Shown here: piece after piece, positions 35,123 through 43,637 of the stretch
How positions within the stretch are numbered: position 1 is the stretch's first letter
Layout: the number at the start of each line of letters is the position of its first letter
Assembly (NCBI GenBank): GCA_003526375.1
Contig: DPDG01000094.1
Location: 15,724-67,159 of the forward strand
From: Lentisphaeria bacterium
GTDB lineage: Bacteria; Verrucomicrobiota; Lentisphaeria; Victivallales; UBA1829
DNA: 51,436 nt
Reading direction: 5' to 3'
Notes under the pieces: generated by a model
Seen by the model: only the letters and a program-made list of their open reading frames with translations
Databases searched by the model: none
Told to the model about the DNA's origin: nothing
Translations under genes and position numbers: made by a program

Positions 35123-35710
35123 TTGAAATTAATCGGTTTGACGGGCGGTCCCGGCTGCGGGAAATCCGCCGTATTGAAAATTTTTGAGACGTTTGCTTCA
35201 TGGAGAGTTTTTGACGCCGACAGGATATGCCATGAGATCTATGCGGAAAAGAACAGTGCCGTTGCAGAACTGATTGCCGCCAGATGGGGCAGGGATTTGA
35301 TCGGGGCGGATGGAACCCCGGACCGTGTGAAAATCGCACAGAAAGTATTCGGCTGTGAAAATGAGAGAGCATGGCTGAATTCCCTGATGCATCCGGAGAT
35401 CATGCGCAGAATCGAACTCGGCATTGACCGTTGCGACTGCGCCTCCTTTGTGATGATCGATGCGCCGCTTCTTTTTGAATCCGGATGGGATAAAAGTGTG
35501 GAACTGGTCATTGCCGTGTGGTCGTCGCCGGAGATCCAGATGGAGCGTCTTCTTGCGCGCGGCTGGACCGTGGATCATGCACAGGCGCGGATCGCATCCC
35601 AGATGCCCGCGCATAAAAAGCTGGAGCTTGCCGACTATGGCATCATCAACAATGCTTCGCTTGCCGTTCTTGAAGAACAATGCGTCGAACTCAGAAATAA
35701 ATTAAATTAA
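35123..35710 (+). CDS. coaE: Dephospho-CoA kinase
   Basis: A 195-residue kinase for the last step of coenzyme A synthesis. P-loop GGPGCGKS is at residues 8-15, the substrate-site DADRICHEIY near 33-42 and the lid/base region APLLFESGWDK near 114-124. The start is TTG at 35123, eight bases after GGAG; a second TTG at 35117 is too close to the ribosome site. It lies 37 bases upstream of rho and is probably in the same operon. Confidence 0.93.
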   Translation: MKLIGLTGGPGCGKSAVLKIFETFASWRVFDADRICHEIYAEKNSAVAELIAARWGRDLIGADGTPDRVKIAQKVFGCENERAWLNSLMHPEIMRRIELGIDRCDCASFVMIDAPLLFESGWDKSVELVIAVWSSPEIQMERLLARGWTVDHAQARIASQMPAHKKLELADYGIINNASLAVLEEQCVELRNKLN

Positions 35711-35747
35711 ATCATCTGAAATATTCAACCCATGCAGGAGCTTCCCT

Positions 35748-37895
35748 ATGGAGAAAAGCACACCTAAAGAGAGAAAAACACGCGCAAAGGCAGCCGCTCC
35801 GGTTCAGCCTGAAAACAGTGACACGCCCGCAGAGAATGCGGCAGAGCAGCAGCCTGCGGCAGATACGCCTTCCGTGGAACAGCCCGCTCCGGTTCCTTCT
35901 GAAAACGCTTCGGATTCCGTGAAGAAAAGCGATACGGCGGCATCGCCCCGTTCCCGCGGAAAAAACTATTCCGAATCCCGCCGGAAAGCGCAGTCCGGCG
36001 AACCCGAACAGGATACCTTTTTCGAAAATGCCCAGCCTGATCTGCTGGTCGTTCCCGCGGAACCTGTCGGGGCGGTTTCCTTCGGCCCGCCGGAGGACGA
36101 TTCCGATGACTCCTATACTCCGGCTCCCGAACCGATTTCCGCCACTTATGTCGATCCGGCGCCTCCTGTGACGGACCCCGATGCGATTGAGGATGCCTAT
36201 GCCGCCGCTGAGCAGGAGCCCGCTTCCGGAGATTACCGTCGCGATTATTACAATGCCCCGAATCAGAATAACAATCAGCGCGGCGGTAATAATTATCAGC
36301 AGCGCCGGCAGATGAACAATAACGACCGGCAGCAGCGTTACTCGGACAATAATAACAATTACAATAACCGCCGGAACAACAATAACAACAATCAGAACAA
36401 CAATCAGCGCCGCCGTTTCCAGCCGGGACAGGACAACAACCAGCGCCGGAACAATTACGACGACGATTATCAGGACAACCGCCGTTATTATCACAATAAC
36501 AATAACAACAGCCAGCGTCCGCAGACTTACAGCGAGTATCAGCAACAGCAGAATCAGAACAGTTGTCAGGGGCAGAACAATGCTCCGGCACCCGAAGCTG
36601 CGGATACGGCAAATGTCTCTGCGGAACCCAGACCCAATGCCCCGAGCCTGAATATCACCGAACTTCAGGAAATGTCCATGCTCGACCTGAGCAACATGGC
36701 GCGCGAGATGGGCATCGAAGGCGTCGGAGCTCTCGAAAAATCCAAACTGGTGTTTGAAATCCTGCGCAACAATGCGGAACGCAACGGCATTATGTACGGC
36801 AGCGGCTTCCTTGAAGTCCTGCCGGACGGTTTCGGTTTCCTGCGTTCTCCCGCTTACAGTTACCTGCCTTCTTCGGAAGACATCTACCTGAGCCCCTCGC
36901 AGATCCGTCGTTTCTCGGTCAAGACCGGCGACTTCATTGCCGGGCAGATCCGCCCGCCGCGTGAAAAAGAACGTTTTTTTGCCATGCTCAAGGTCGAATC
37001 CATCAACCATGAATCGCCCGAACGCAAGAAAAACATTATTCCGTTCAGCAACCTGACGCCCTATTTCCCGACCAAGCGCCTGATCCTTGAAAATGATCCG
37101 GACGAGGTTTCGATGCGTGTCGTTGATCTGGTTTCTCCGATCGGCATGGGGCAGCGCGGGCTGATCGTGGCGCCGCCGAGAACCGGTAAGACGGTTCTCA
37201 TGCAGAAGATGGCGAATGCGATCGTGAAGAACAATCCCGAAGTAACGCTGATCATCCTGCTGATTGATGAACGCCCGGAGGAAGTGACGGATATGAAGCG
37301 TTCCGTAAAGGCTGAAGTCGTCAGCTCGACTTTCGATGAGCCGCCGGAACGTCATGTCCAGGTTGCGGAAATGGTGATCGAAAAGGCGAAACGCCTTGTG
37401 GAATACGGCAAGGATGTCGTGATTCTCCTTGACTCGATTACGCGTCTGGCACGTGCCTACAACACCCTCCAGCCCCACAGCGGCAAAATCCTCTCCGGCG
37501 GTGTGGATGCGAATGCGCTCCACAAGCCGAAACGCTTCTTCGGCGCCGCCCGCAATATTGACGGCAACGGAAGCCTCACGATCATTGCGACCGCTCTGAT
37601 TGATACCGGAAGCCGCATGGACGAAGTGATTTTTGAAGAGTTCAAGGGAACAGGCAACATGGAACTGCATCTCGACCGCCATCTGGTTGACCGCCGTGTG
37701 TATCCCGCGATCAATATTGAGCGCAGCGGCACCCGCAAGGAAGAACTCCTGCTTCATCCTGAGGAACTCCAGAGGGTCTGGACGCTCCGCAAGGCGATGA
37801 ACGGCGTTCCGCCCGTCGAAGCGATGGAGCTCATCATCGGCAAGCTCAAGAAGATGAAAACCAATGCCGAATTCCTGATGACGCTTCAGATGTAA
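35748..37895 (+). CDS. rho: Transcription termination factor Rho with long Asn-rich N-terminal extension
   Basis: A 715-residue Rho, about 300 residues longer than the E. coli protein. Residues 1-160 are Ala/Pro/Glu-rich and disordered; about 162-278 are dominated by Asn, Gln, Arg and Tyr (runs of up to six Asn). The conserved core starts near 299 (LNITELQEMSMLDLSNMARE), followed by the RNA-binding OB domain (GFGFLRSP...YLPSSEDIYLSPSQIRRF), Walker A PPRTGKT near 473 and the R-loop GKILSGGVDANAL near 579. The hexameric helicase core is intact. Extended Rho proteins with disordered inserts are known in other phyla and can form condensates; that is inference here. Confidence 0.96.
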   Translation: MEKSTPKERKTRAKAAAPVQPENSDTPAENAAEQQPAADTPSVEQPAPVPSENASDSVKKSDTAASPRSRGKNYSESRRKAQSGEPEQDTFFENAQPDLLVVPAEPVGAVSFGPPEDDSDDSYTPAPEPISATYVDPAPPVTDPDAIEDAYAAAEQEPASGDYRRDYYNAPNQNNNQRGGNNYQQRRQMNNNDRQQRYSDNNNNYNNRRNNNNNNQNNNQRRRFQPGQDNNQRRNNYDDDYQDNRRYYHNNNNNSQRPQTYSEYQQQQNQNSCQGQNNAPAPEAADTANVSAEPRPNAPSLNITELQEMSMLDLSNMAREMGIEGVGALEKSKLVFEILRNNAERNGIMYGSGFLEVLPDGFGFLRSPAYSYLPSSEDIYLSPSQIRRFSVKTGDFIAGQIRPPREKERFFAMLKVESINHESPERKKNIIPFSNLTPYFPTKRLILENDPDEVSMRVVDLVSPIGMGQRGLIVAPPRTGKTVLMQKMANAIVKNNPEVTLIILLIDERPEEVTDMKRSVKAEVVSSTFDEPPERHVQVAEMVIEKAKRLVEYGKDVVILLDSITRLARAYNTLQPHSGKILSGGVDANALHKPKRFFGAARNIDGNGSLTIIATALIDTGSRMDEVIFEEFKGTGNMELHLDRHLVDRRVYPAINIERSGTRKEELLLHPEELQRVWTLRKAMNGVPPVEAMELIIGKLKKMKTNAEFLMTLQM

Positions 37896-37919
37896 TGAAC
37901 AGTCCGTTCTGATCAGATG

Positions 37920-37953
37920 TGAACTGTTCCGTGCAAGATGACGGGACAGTTCA
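37920..37953 (+). terminator. Hairpin after rho
   Basis: TGAACTGTTCCGT (37920-37932) and ACGGGACAGTTCA (37941-37953) make a 13-base stem with one G-U pair and an eight-base loop. A T-run is missing (A-rich sequence follows), so termination strength is uncertain. An upstream GAACAGT (37897-37903) could pair instead with the left arm. Confidence 0.5.
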
Positions 37954-38132
37954 TTCAAAAAAACTGGTTTGACACCGTGGTGCTTTGCATCGGAGCAGGT
38001 TATTGTTAAAATATAAAATAATTTAATATTTTAATTATTTAAAACAATAAATATTATTTCTTCTCCGTTCTATGGGCATAAGTTGAGAGAAATGGATCAA
38101 CCCCCAAACAAAAAACAGAGGAGGAATGCAAC

Positions 38133-38474
38133 ATGAAAAAGATTGTTCTTACGGCAATTCTGGCAGGGAGCGCGGTATTTGCGTTCGCAGGCAATGTCTC
38201 GGTGAATCTCGGCGGAATCGGCGTTTCCGTCGGAAACGGGCGGCACGGAACCAATGTGGGAGTTTCCATCGGTTCTCCATTCTACTATTGTTGCCCGCAA
38301 CCGGTGGTCGTTGCACCGCCTCCGGTCGTCTGTCCGCCTCCGGTTTATTATTATCCGGCGGGACCTGTCTTCCGGCATGCACCGCCGCGGGAAAGACCCC
38401 GGCATCGCGAGGCGCCGCGTCATGACCGCCCCGGCAGACCTGACAGACCGGCACATGGCGGACCAGGGCGGTGA
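38133..38474 (+). CDS. Small secreted Gly/Pro/His/Arg-rich protein
   Basis: A 113-residue protein with a clear signal peptide (MKKIVLTAILAGSAVFAFA, cut after AFA). The mature part starts with a Gly-rich beta-like segment (NVSVNLGGIGVSVGNGRHG), passes through a Tyr/Pro-rich stretch with two Cys pairs nearby (YYCCPQP, VVCPPPVYYYPAG) and ends in a basic Arg/Pro/His-rich tail. An AGGAGG ribosome site is eight bases before the ATG, and an unusually AT-rich block (37998-38057) lies upstream, consistent with a strong promoter. Function unknown; it looks like a small envelope protein. Confidence 0.75.
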   Translation: MKKIVLTAILAGSAVFAFAGNVSVNLGGIGVSVGNGRHGTNVGVSIGSPFYYCCPQPVVVAPPPVVCPPPVYYYPAGPVFRHAPPRERPRHREAPRHDRPGRPDRPAHGGPGR

Positions 38475-38565
38475 CAACGGAAAGACGTATTGAAGACCAT
38501 TGACGGAAAAGCTGTCATACCGGAAAATCAGGAAGCATTCGGATGTTCCTGATTTTTCCGGGAAC

Positions 38566-40491
38566 TCATTTCTGAGGAATCAAAGTGTCCATTTCCTTCG
38601 CAGGGTAGGGTGGAAGACCATCTTTCTTTGTCTGTCTGGACTTCTCGAATTTATCCTTGATCTGCTCGAACTCGGCAGCAGCCTCTTTGGATTTCTTTGC
38701 GGCGCGCTCCGCTTCCTCGGCAGCTTCTTTCGCTTTCTTTGCGGCGGCCTCCACTGCGGCGGCTTCGGGCGAGACTTCATAGCCCGGGGCGCGCGGGATT
38801 TCCACAATCTTCTTTCTGATATGTGAGAAATCGGCGAAGCAGGCGTAAATTGCAAATACGATCAGGAGCAGGGCTGCGCCGGCATGTTTCGCATACTTCC
38901 ACGGCGTCATATCCGTTGCTTTCGCGTCAATCGGGACGTATGCCGTTTTGCGCGGTCTGAACCTGCCGATAATCAGCATCATGGCAATGATCAGGAGAAA
39001 GACGATCGCCACGAAATGATATTCGTTCATATAGTTGAGAATTCCGTTGAACGGCGGGACGAAGTAACCCATTGCAATCAGGATGATCCCGACGATCAGA
39101 GCCGCTTTTGCCGCGACGGACGGCACCCATCTGGACGCCATGCCGACCAGGACGACGGCGAGGATCGGGATGAAGTAGATCGCGTTCATTTTCTGAAGAT
39201 AGCCGAAGATGCCGCCGGTACTGGCGAGCAGAGGAGCCACGATCACGGAAACAATCGTGATGACGACGCCGAAATAGCGTCCCATTGCAACAATCCGTTT
39301 ATCGGGCGCTCCGGGATTGATCAGGCGTTTATAGATGCCGAGGCTGAAGAGAGTGCATGTGCTGTTCAGCGCGGAGTTGAAGCTGGAGAGAATTGCTCCG
39401 AGCAGGGCGGCGGCAAAGAAACCGGTCAGCCAGTTCGGGAGCACGAAGCTGACCAGCGAACCGTAGGCTTTGTCGGAGGCGATGGTGCCGTCGGGGTTGA
39501 TGCTGCCGAGATGGAACCCTTTCGTCAGCATGACTGCCGCAATGATTCCGGGGATGACCAGATAGAGCGGCCCGATCAGCTTGAGAACTCCGGTCAGGAG
39601 CACGCCTTTCTGTCCTTCCCCGAGGGATTTCGCGCCGAATGTCCGCTGGATGATCTGCTGGTTTGTGCACCAGTAGAATACATTGATGAAAAGGATGCCT
39701 GTGAACAGCGAAAAGAAGGGAGCTTTTGCATCATTCGAGCCGATGGAGTTCAGGCGGCCGGCATTTCCCGCCTCGTTGAGAAAGGTGGAGAGTCCGTGGG
39801 AGAAACTTCCGGTTCCGGCAACGATGTTTCCGGTTTCATCGGGGGTGCCGCCGAGTGTGTAAATGGCGAAATAGGTGATGAGAAAACCACCGGTCAGGAG
39901 CCCGATTCCGTTCAAGGTATCGGAAATGGCGCAGGAGCTCAATCCGCCCCAGATCGCGTAGATCGACCCGATGAAGGCAACCAGTATTACGACACACCAG
40001 AGTGCCTGCGTATCGGAGGTGAACCCGAGCAGGGAGTGGAGATTCAGCACGTCGAGCATGCCGCGGGCGCCGGTATAAAGAATGATCGGCAGGAGGATGA
40101 TCGCATATGCGGCAAGGAAGATGATGTTGCAGATCAGTTCCGTCTGTCTGTCGAACCGCTGTTCAAGGTATTCCGGAACGGTTGTGATTCCTGCGCGCAG
40201 AAATTTCGGCAGGAAGAAAAGAGCCATCAGAACCAGTGCGATGACCGCCACGACCTCCCATGCCATCACGGAAAGCCCGTCTGTGAACGCGTCGCCGTTG
40301 AGTCCGACCATCTGCTCTGTGGAGAGATTGGTAAGGAGCAGCGACCCCGCGATGAAAGGAAACGTCAGGGATCTTCCCGCAAGGAAAAATCCGTCATTGT
40401 TGTCCAGTTTGTTTTTCCGCGTCATGAACCATGTGATTACGGCGACGAGTCCTGTAAAAAACAGGAACGACAGAATTGTTCCTACAAACAT
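38566..40491 (-). CDS. Sodium/solute symporter (SSS family) with C-terminal charged helix
   Basis: A 641-residue transporter with about 13-14 membrane segments starting at residue 4. SSS-family features include the DGFFLAGRSLTFPFIAGSLLLTN first-helix region, YAIWGGLSSCAISDTLNGIG and QQIIQRTFGAKS. It resembles the vSGLT/YidK group of sodium-sugar symporters; the substrate is unproven. After the last membrane segment the tail (about residues 565-620) is a long Ala/Glu/Lys-rich helix (AAAKKAKEAAEEAERAAKKSK), absent from most relatives. It follows an alpha/beta hydrolase gene on the same strand. Confidence 0.9.
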   Translation of the reverse strand: MFVGTILSFLFFTGLVAVITWFMTRKNKLDNNDGFFLAGRSLTFPFIAGSLLLTNLSTEQMVGLNGDAFTDGLSVMAWEVVAVIALVLMALFFLPKFLRAGITTVPEYLEQRFDRQTELICNIIFLAAYAIILLPIILYTGARGMLDVLNLHSLLGFTSDTQALWCVVILVAFIGSIYAIWGGLSSCAISDTLNGIGLLTGGFLITYFAIYTLGGTPDETGNIVAGTGSFSHGLSTFLNEAGNAGRLNSIGSNDAKAPFFSLFTGILFINVFYWCTNQQIIQRTFGAKSLGEGQKGVLLTGVLKLIGPLYLVIPGIIAAVMLTKGFHLGSINPDGTIASDKAYGSLVSFVLPNWLTGFFAAALLGAILSSFNSALNSTCTLFSLGIYKRLINPGAPDKRIVAMGRYFGVVITIVSVIVAPLLASTGGIFGYLQKMNAIYFIPILAVVLVGMASRWVPSVAAKAALIVGIILIAMGYFVPPFNGILNYMNEYHFVAIVFLLIIAMMLIIGRFRPRKTAYVPIDAKATDMTPWKYAKHAGAALLLIVFAIYACFADFSHIRKKIVEIPRAPGYEVSPEAAAVEAAAKKAKEAAEEAERAAKKSKEAAAEFEQIKDKFEKSRQTKKDGLPPYPAKEMDTLIPQK

Positions 40492-40582
40492 CTTGCTTCT
40501 CTCCCATTATTTTGCCTTTATTTTAATATAGATTCTTTTTTCCGGTTTGGCAATGCCGCAGAAAGAAAAATCCGCTCCGGTT

Positions 40583-41566
40583 TCAGGAATGGTGCAGGGC
40601 GCGTTTCAACGCACGGCAGGTCTGCTTCATTGCCGCGTCTGCGGCATGGCTTTTTGAGACTGCGTTCAGCATCATGAAATCATGCATCGCTCCGAGATAT
40701 CGCACTGCGGTGACAGGGACGTCCGCCTGCATCAGTTTTTCCGCATAAGCTTCCCCCTCGTCGCGGAGCACATCGTTGGCATCCGTGATCACAAGCGCCG
40801 GGGGAAGTCCCCGCAATTCTTCAATTTCCGCCAGAAGCGGAGACGCAGTGACCTCTTTGCGCCTTGCCTTGTCCGGCGCATAATTGTCCCAGAACCATTT
40901 CATTGCTTCGCGGGTCAGCCACGGGCCTTCTGCAAATTCCAGATAGGACGAAGTATCGAAATCCGCGTCTGTGACAGGGTAGAGCAGCGCCTGGAAACAG
41001 ATTCTGCCCGGATGGTTTCTGTTTGCCATAAGCGTCAACGCCGCAGACATGTTCCCGCCGACACTGTCTCCGGCGACGGCGATCCGTGAAGTATTGACTG
41101 CAAATTCGTCCTCATGCGCCAGAAGGTATTCAAAAACTCCGTAACACTGCTCCAGCTGAACCGGATACTGTGCTTCCGGCGCCGGAGTGTAGTTTACGAA
41201 AATGACGGCGCATCTGACTTTGTGCGCAATCCTGCGGACCATTCTGTCGTGTGTGGTTTTGTCGCCCAGAACCCAGCCTCCTCCGTGGATGTAGAGGACA
41301 ACCGGAATTTTCAGACCTGCCGTGTTCTCCGGACGGTAAAGCCGGATTTCAGTCTGTTTTGCGGGACCTGCCGGCAGTGTCATGTCTCTGGTCTGAATGT
41401 CGGTGTAAAGTTCCGTCGGGTCAAGCGCTTCTTTCTGTGCGTCAAGCAGAACCTGCCGCGCATCCTGTGGACTCAAGGTGTAGAGAGGCTTTCCCCCTTT
41501 TGCATTCAGCGCATCGACAAAGCGCCTGATAACCGGTTCAAGAACGATCTTTTTCCCGTTTTTCAT
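40583..41566 (-). CDS. Alpha/beta hydrolase (hormone-sensitive-lipase-like esterase)
   Basis: A 327-residue esterase of the HSL/family IV type. Oxyanion motif HGGGW is at residues 94-98, nucleophile Ser168 in AGDSVGG, then the acid in DANDVLRDEGEAYAEKL and the base His in GAMHDFMML. No signal peptide, so cytoplasmic. It may deacylate small esters; its position just upstream of the symporter gene hints at processing of an imported compound. Confidence 0.9.
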   Translation of the reverse strand: MKNGKKIVLEPVIRRFVDALNAKGGKPLYTLSPQDARQVLLDAQKEALDPTELYTDIQTRDMTLPAGPAKQTEIRLYRPENTAGLKIPVVLYIHGGGWVLGDKTTHDRMVRRIAHKVRCAVIFVNYTPAPEAQYPVQLEQCYGVFEYLLAHEDEFAVNTSRIAVAGDSVGGNMSAALTLMANRNHPGRICFQALLYPVTDADFDTSSYLEFAEGPWLTREAMKWFWDNYAPDKARRKEVTASPLLAEIEELRGLPPALVITDANDVLRDEGEAYAEKLMQADVPVTAVRYLGAMHDFMMLNAVSKSHAADAAMKQTCRALKRALHHS

Positions 41567-41670
41567 TTTTCATTCCCCCCTTTGGTTGAAAATATAAAAT
41601 CGGTATGTCTTATTTATAGCATGAAATTTCTGCTTTGCAAATGGAAAAACAGTTCCGTCCGGCATGGATT

Positions 41671-41979
41671 TCAGTATATCAGGAGAATATTGATCCGGTA
41701 GCTTCCGGTTTTTCCAAGTGAAAAAACGGCTTCGGCAGGCTGTAATGCAATTTCCCCGTCTGCCAGGGGCTGCATTACGCTTCGTGTAACCTTGCGGGGA
41801 AACATCCCAACTCCTTTCAGGATTGAAACAGAACCGGTTGCGTTCATACAGACCTGAAATTCAGAGTAAGGAAATTTTCTTCCTGCCGGAGAAATTTTAT
41901 TCGCTGCCCCCGGCTGTATCTGCAACTTCATCTCCATCGGGAATAAACTCAACTGGATTCCCGATTGTTTTTCTGTCAT
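41671..41979 (-). CDS. Possible small protein overlapping the methyltransferase 3' end
   Basis: An open frame of 102 residues that starts inside the last 83 bases of the methyltransferase gene in another frame and runs beyond it. The composition (AGRKFPYSEFQVCMNATGSVS...MQPLADGEIALQPAEAVFSLGKTGSYRI) looks like a real beta-rich domain and not antisense noise. A weak AGG site precedes the ATG. I do not recognise the family. If real, it is co-expressed with the methyltransferase. Confidence 0.45.
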   Translation of the reverse strand: MTEKQSGIQLSLFPMEMKLQIQPGAANKISPAGRKFPYSEFQVCMNATGSVSILKGVGMFPRKVTRSVMQPLADGEIALQPAEAVFSLGKTGSYRINILLIY

Positions 41980-42952
41980 GCCTGCCTGATGCTATGGACG
42001 CCTCGCCTGCTTTGGATTTCTGCTCAGACAATGAGTTCCGCTCCCAAAACACGCCGTCCACATAACCTTGAATTTCCGCGTCGGCATCTGCCAGGGCAAG
42101 TCTCTGTTCTGCCCATACACAATACTGCGGTTCCAACTCAACGCCGAAATAATGCCGATGCAGTTTTTTTGCGACAACACTTGTAGTCCCGGAGCCCAGA
42201 AACGGATCGAAAACAACATCTCCCTCAGATGAGGACGCAAGCATGATTTTTGCTATCAGCTTCTCGGATTTCTGTGTGGGATGTGCCGTATTCTCTGCCA
42301 TAGACCAGAAAGGAATGGTAATGTCGTCCCAGAAATTGGATGGACAGGTGTCTCTGTAATTTCCGTTTTCAGATTCTGTCCAATCCTTCGGTTTGCCGTC
42401 AACGCGATAAGGTGCAACAACCTTTTTCCTGATTCTTACTGCATTGAGATGAAAGGTGAAGTTATTGCTGCTGGTTGCGAACCAGATGTCTTCCATACCG
42501 TTTTTCCAATTCGCTTTTGCCCCCCGCCCTTTTTCACGCTGCCATGTAATGCGGTTCCTCACACAGAAATACTCTCCCAGTACTCTGCCGATAATAAGGC
42601 TTGTTTCCCAGTCGCAGCAGACATAGATTGAACCGGTATCTTTCAACAGCGGCTTGACTGCACCCAGCCATTGTCTTGTATATTCTTCGTAATCCGATTC
42701 TTTCTTTCTGGAAAAAGTTGTGTTGTTAAATGATTTCGTCAGATTGTATGGCGGGTCGGCGATGATCAAGTCAACGCTGTCCCGCGGCAGCAACGGGCAC
42801 ACATGAAACGTATCGCCAAGTATTGTCTTGTCCAATACATTCTCCAGGGAGTCCTGTCGTCCGTTGACGGAAATGCAGCGGTTCAGGTATATGGTTCCCT
42901 CGCTTACAGAGGTATTGATCGTTTTATTTCTTCCAGTTTTTTCACTTGCCAT
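41897..42952 (-). CDS. Solitary DNA methyltransferase, beta class (N6-adenine or N4-cytosine)
   Basis: A 351-residue amino-methyltransferase. The catalytic motif DPPY is at residues 66-69 and the AdoMet motif DPFLGSGTT comes later near residue 250, with the target-recognition region between them: the beta-class order seen in CcrM, HinfI and RsrI enzymes. AHPTQKSEKLIAKIM precedes the AdoMet motif as usual. DPPY favours N6-adenine. No restriction endonuclease is adjacent, so it is probably an orphan. The start at 42952 follows TGGAG by about seven bases; an upstream ATG at 42973 is less likely. Target site unknown. Confidence 0.88.
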   Translation of the reverse strand: MASEKTGRNKTINTSVSEGTIYLNRCISVNGRQDSLENVLDKTILGDTFHVCPLLPRDSVDLIIADPPYNLTKSFNNTTFSRKKESDYEEYTRQWLGAVKPLLKDTGSIYVCCDWETSLIIGRVLGEYFCVRNRITWQREKGRGAKANWKNGMEDIWFATSSNNFTFHLNAVRIRKKVVAPYRVDGKPKDWTESENGNYRDTCPSNFWDDITIPFWSMAENTAHPTQKSEKLIAKIMLASSSEGDVVFDPFLGSGTTSVVAKKLHRHYFGVELEPQYCVWAEQRLALADADAEIQGYVDGVFWERNSLSEQKSKAGEASIASGRHDRKTIGNPVEFIPDGDEVADTAGGSE

Positions 42953-43113
42953 GATAATCTCCAGACATTGCATATATTACGCGTAATTATAACATAAATC
43001 AGGCGTTTAGTCAATAGGAGGATGCCGGACACATTCACTGTTTGCATTATGTTATGAATACTTGCTTTCCCTGGGGGTGTTGGTCCGGAAGCGGATTTTC
43101 ATGATACAGAAAG

Positions 43114-43398
43114 CTACTTGTAAATGAGAATCTGTTCGCCTTCCCGGCAGAAATTATATTTTTCCCGTGCGACTTTTTCGGCTGCCGCCGCGCTGTGTTC
43201 GAGATCGTGAACCTCACGTGTCAGGGTAAGGCACTCATTCTGGGCGTTTTTCAGTTCGACGTTCAGGTCGGAGACATTTTTCTGCATATCGGTATAGCGC
43301 TTGTAGACGGGGAGCACCAGAATCACGGAAAAGGCAAAAATAATGCCCAGCAGCACATAAAGCGAAAAAGAAAGCATCTTTTGAACTTTCGTATCCAT
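43114..43398 (-). CDS. FtsB/DivIC-like septum formation initiator
   Basis: A 94-residue single-pass membrane protein: short cytoplasmic N-terminus, one membrane helix (about residues 10-31), then a coiled coil (about 35-80, MQKNVSDLNVELKNAQNECL) ending in AREKYNFCREGEQILIYK, the AREKYG...GE hallmark of the FtsB/DivIC family. It links the divisome to septal peptidoglycan synthesis. Start follows GGAGG. Confidence 0.88.
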   Translation of the reverse strand: MDTKVQKMLSFSLYVLLGIIFAFSVILVLPVYKRYTDMQKNVSDLNVELKNAQNECLTLTREVHDLEHSAAAAEKVAREKYNFCREGEQILIYK

Positions 43399-43637
43399 TG
43401 CATCCTCCGTTTCTGATTTGTCCCGTTGTTATTCTATTAATATAGCATTGCCGGAGCGTTTCTGCAATGGCGCAAACAGTCCTTCCTGAGAAAGCAGGAG
43501 TTGTTTTTTCCGTTTCGTTTCCCCGGAAGCCGCGGCATATTGCGGAAAGAGAGATGAAATTTGTTAAAAAAACGGAGAATTTATTTGTATGCGTAGTATT
43601 TTCGATTACATTACGATTTCATGGCAATGGAGTATCC

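Noticed and set aside
35712..37958. 748-residue open frame antisense to rho
   Set aside because: It is a codon-bias shadow of rho; the translation is low complexity, with Asn codon runs read as Val/Ile repeats, and has no ribosome site or domain.
38884..40677. 597-residue plus-strand frame opposite the symporter
   Set aside because: Asp/Glu/Gly/His-rich antisense product of a membrane-protein gene with no recognisable domain; the minus-strand symporter is clearly real.
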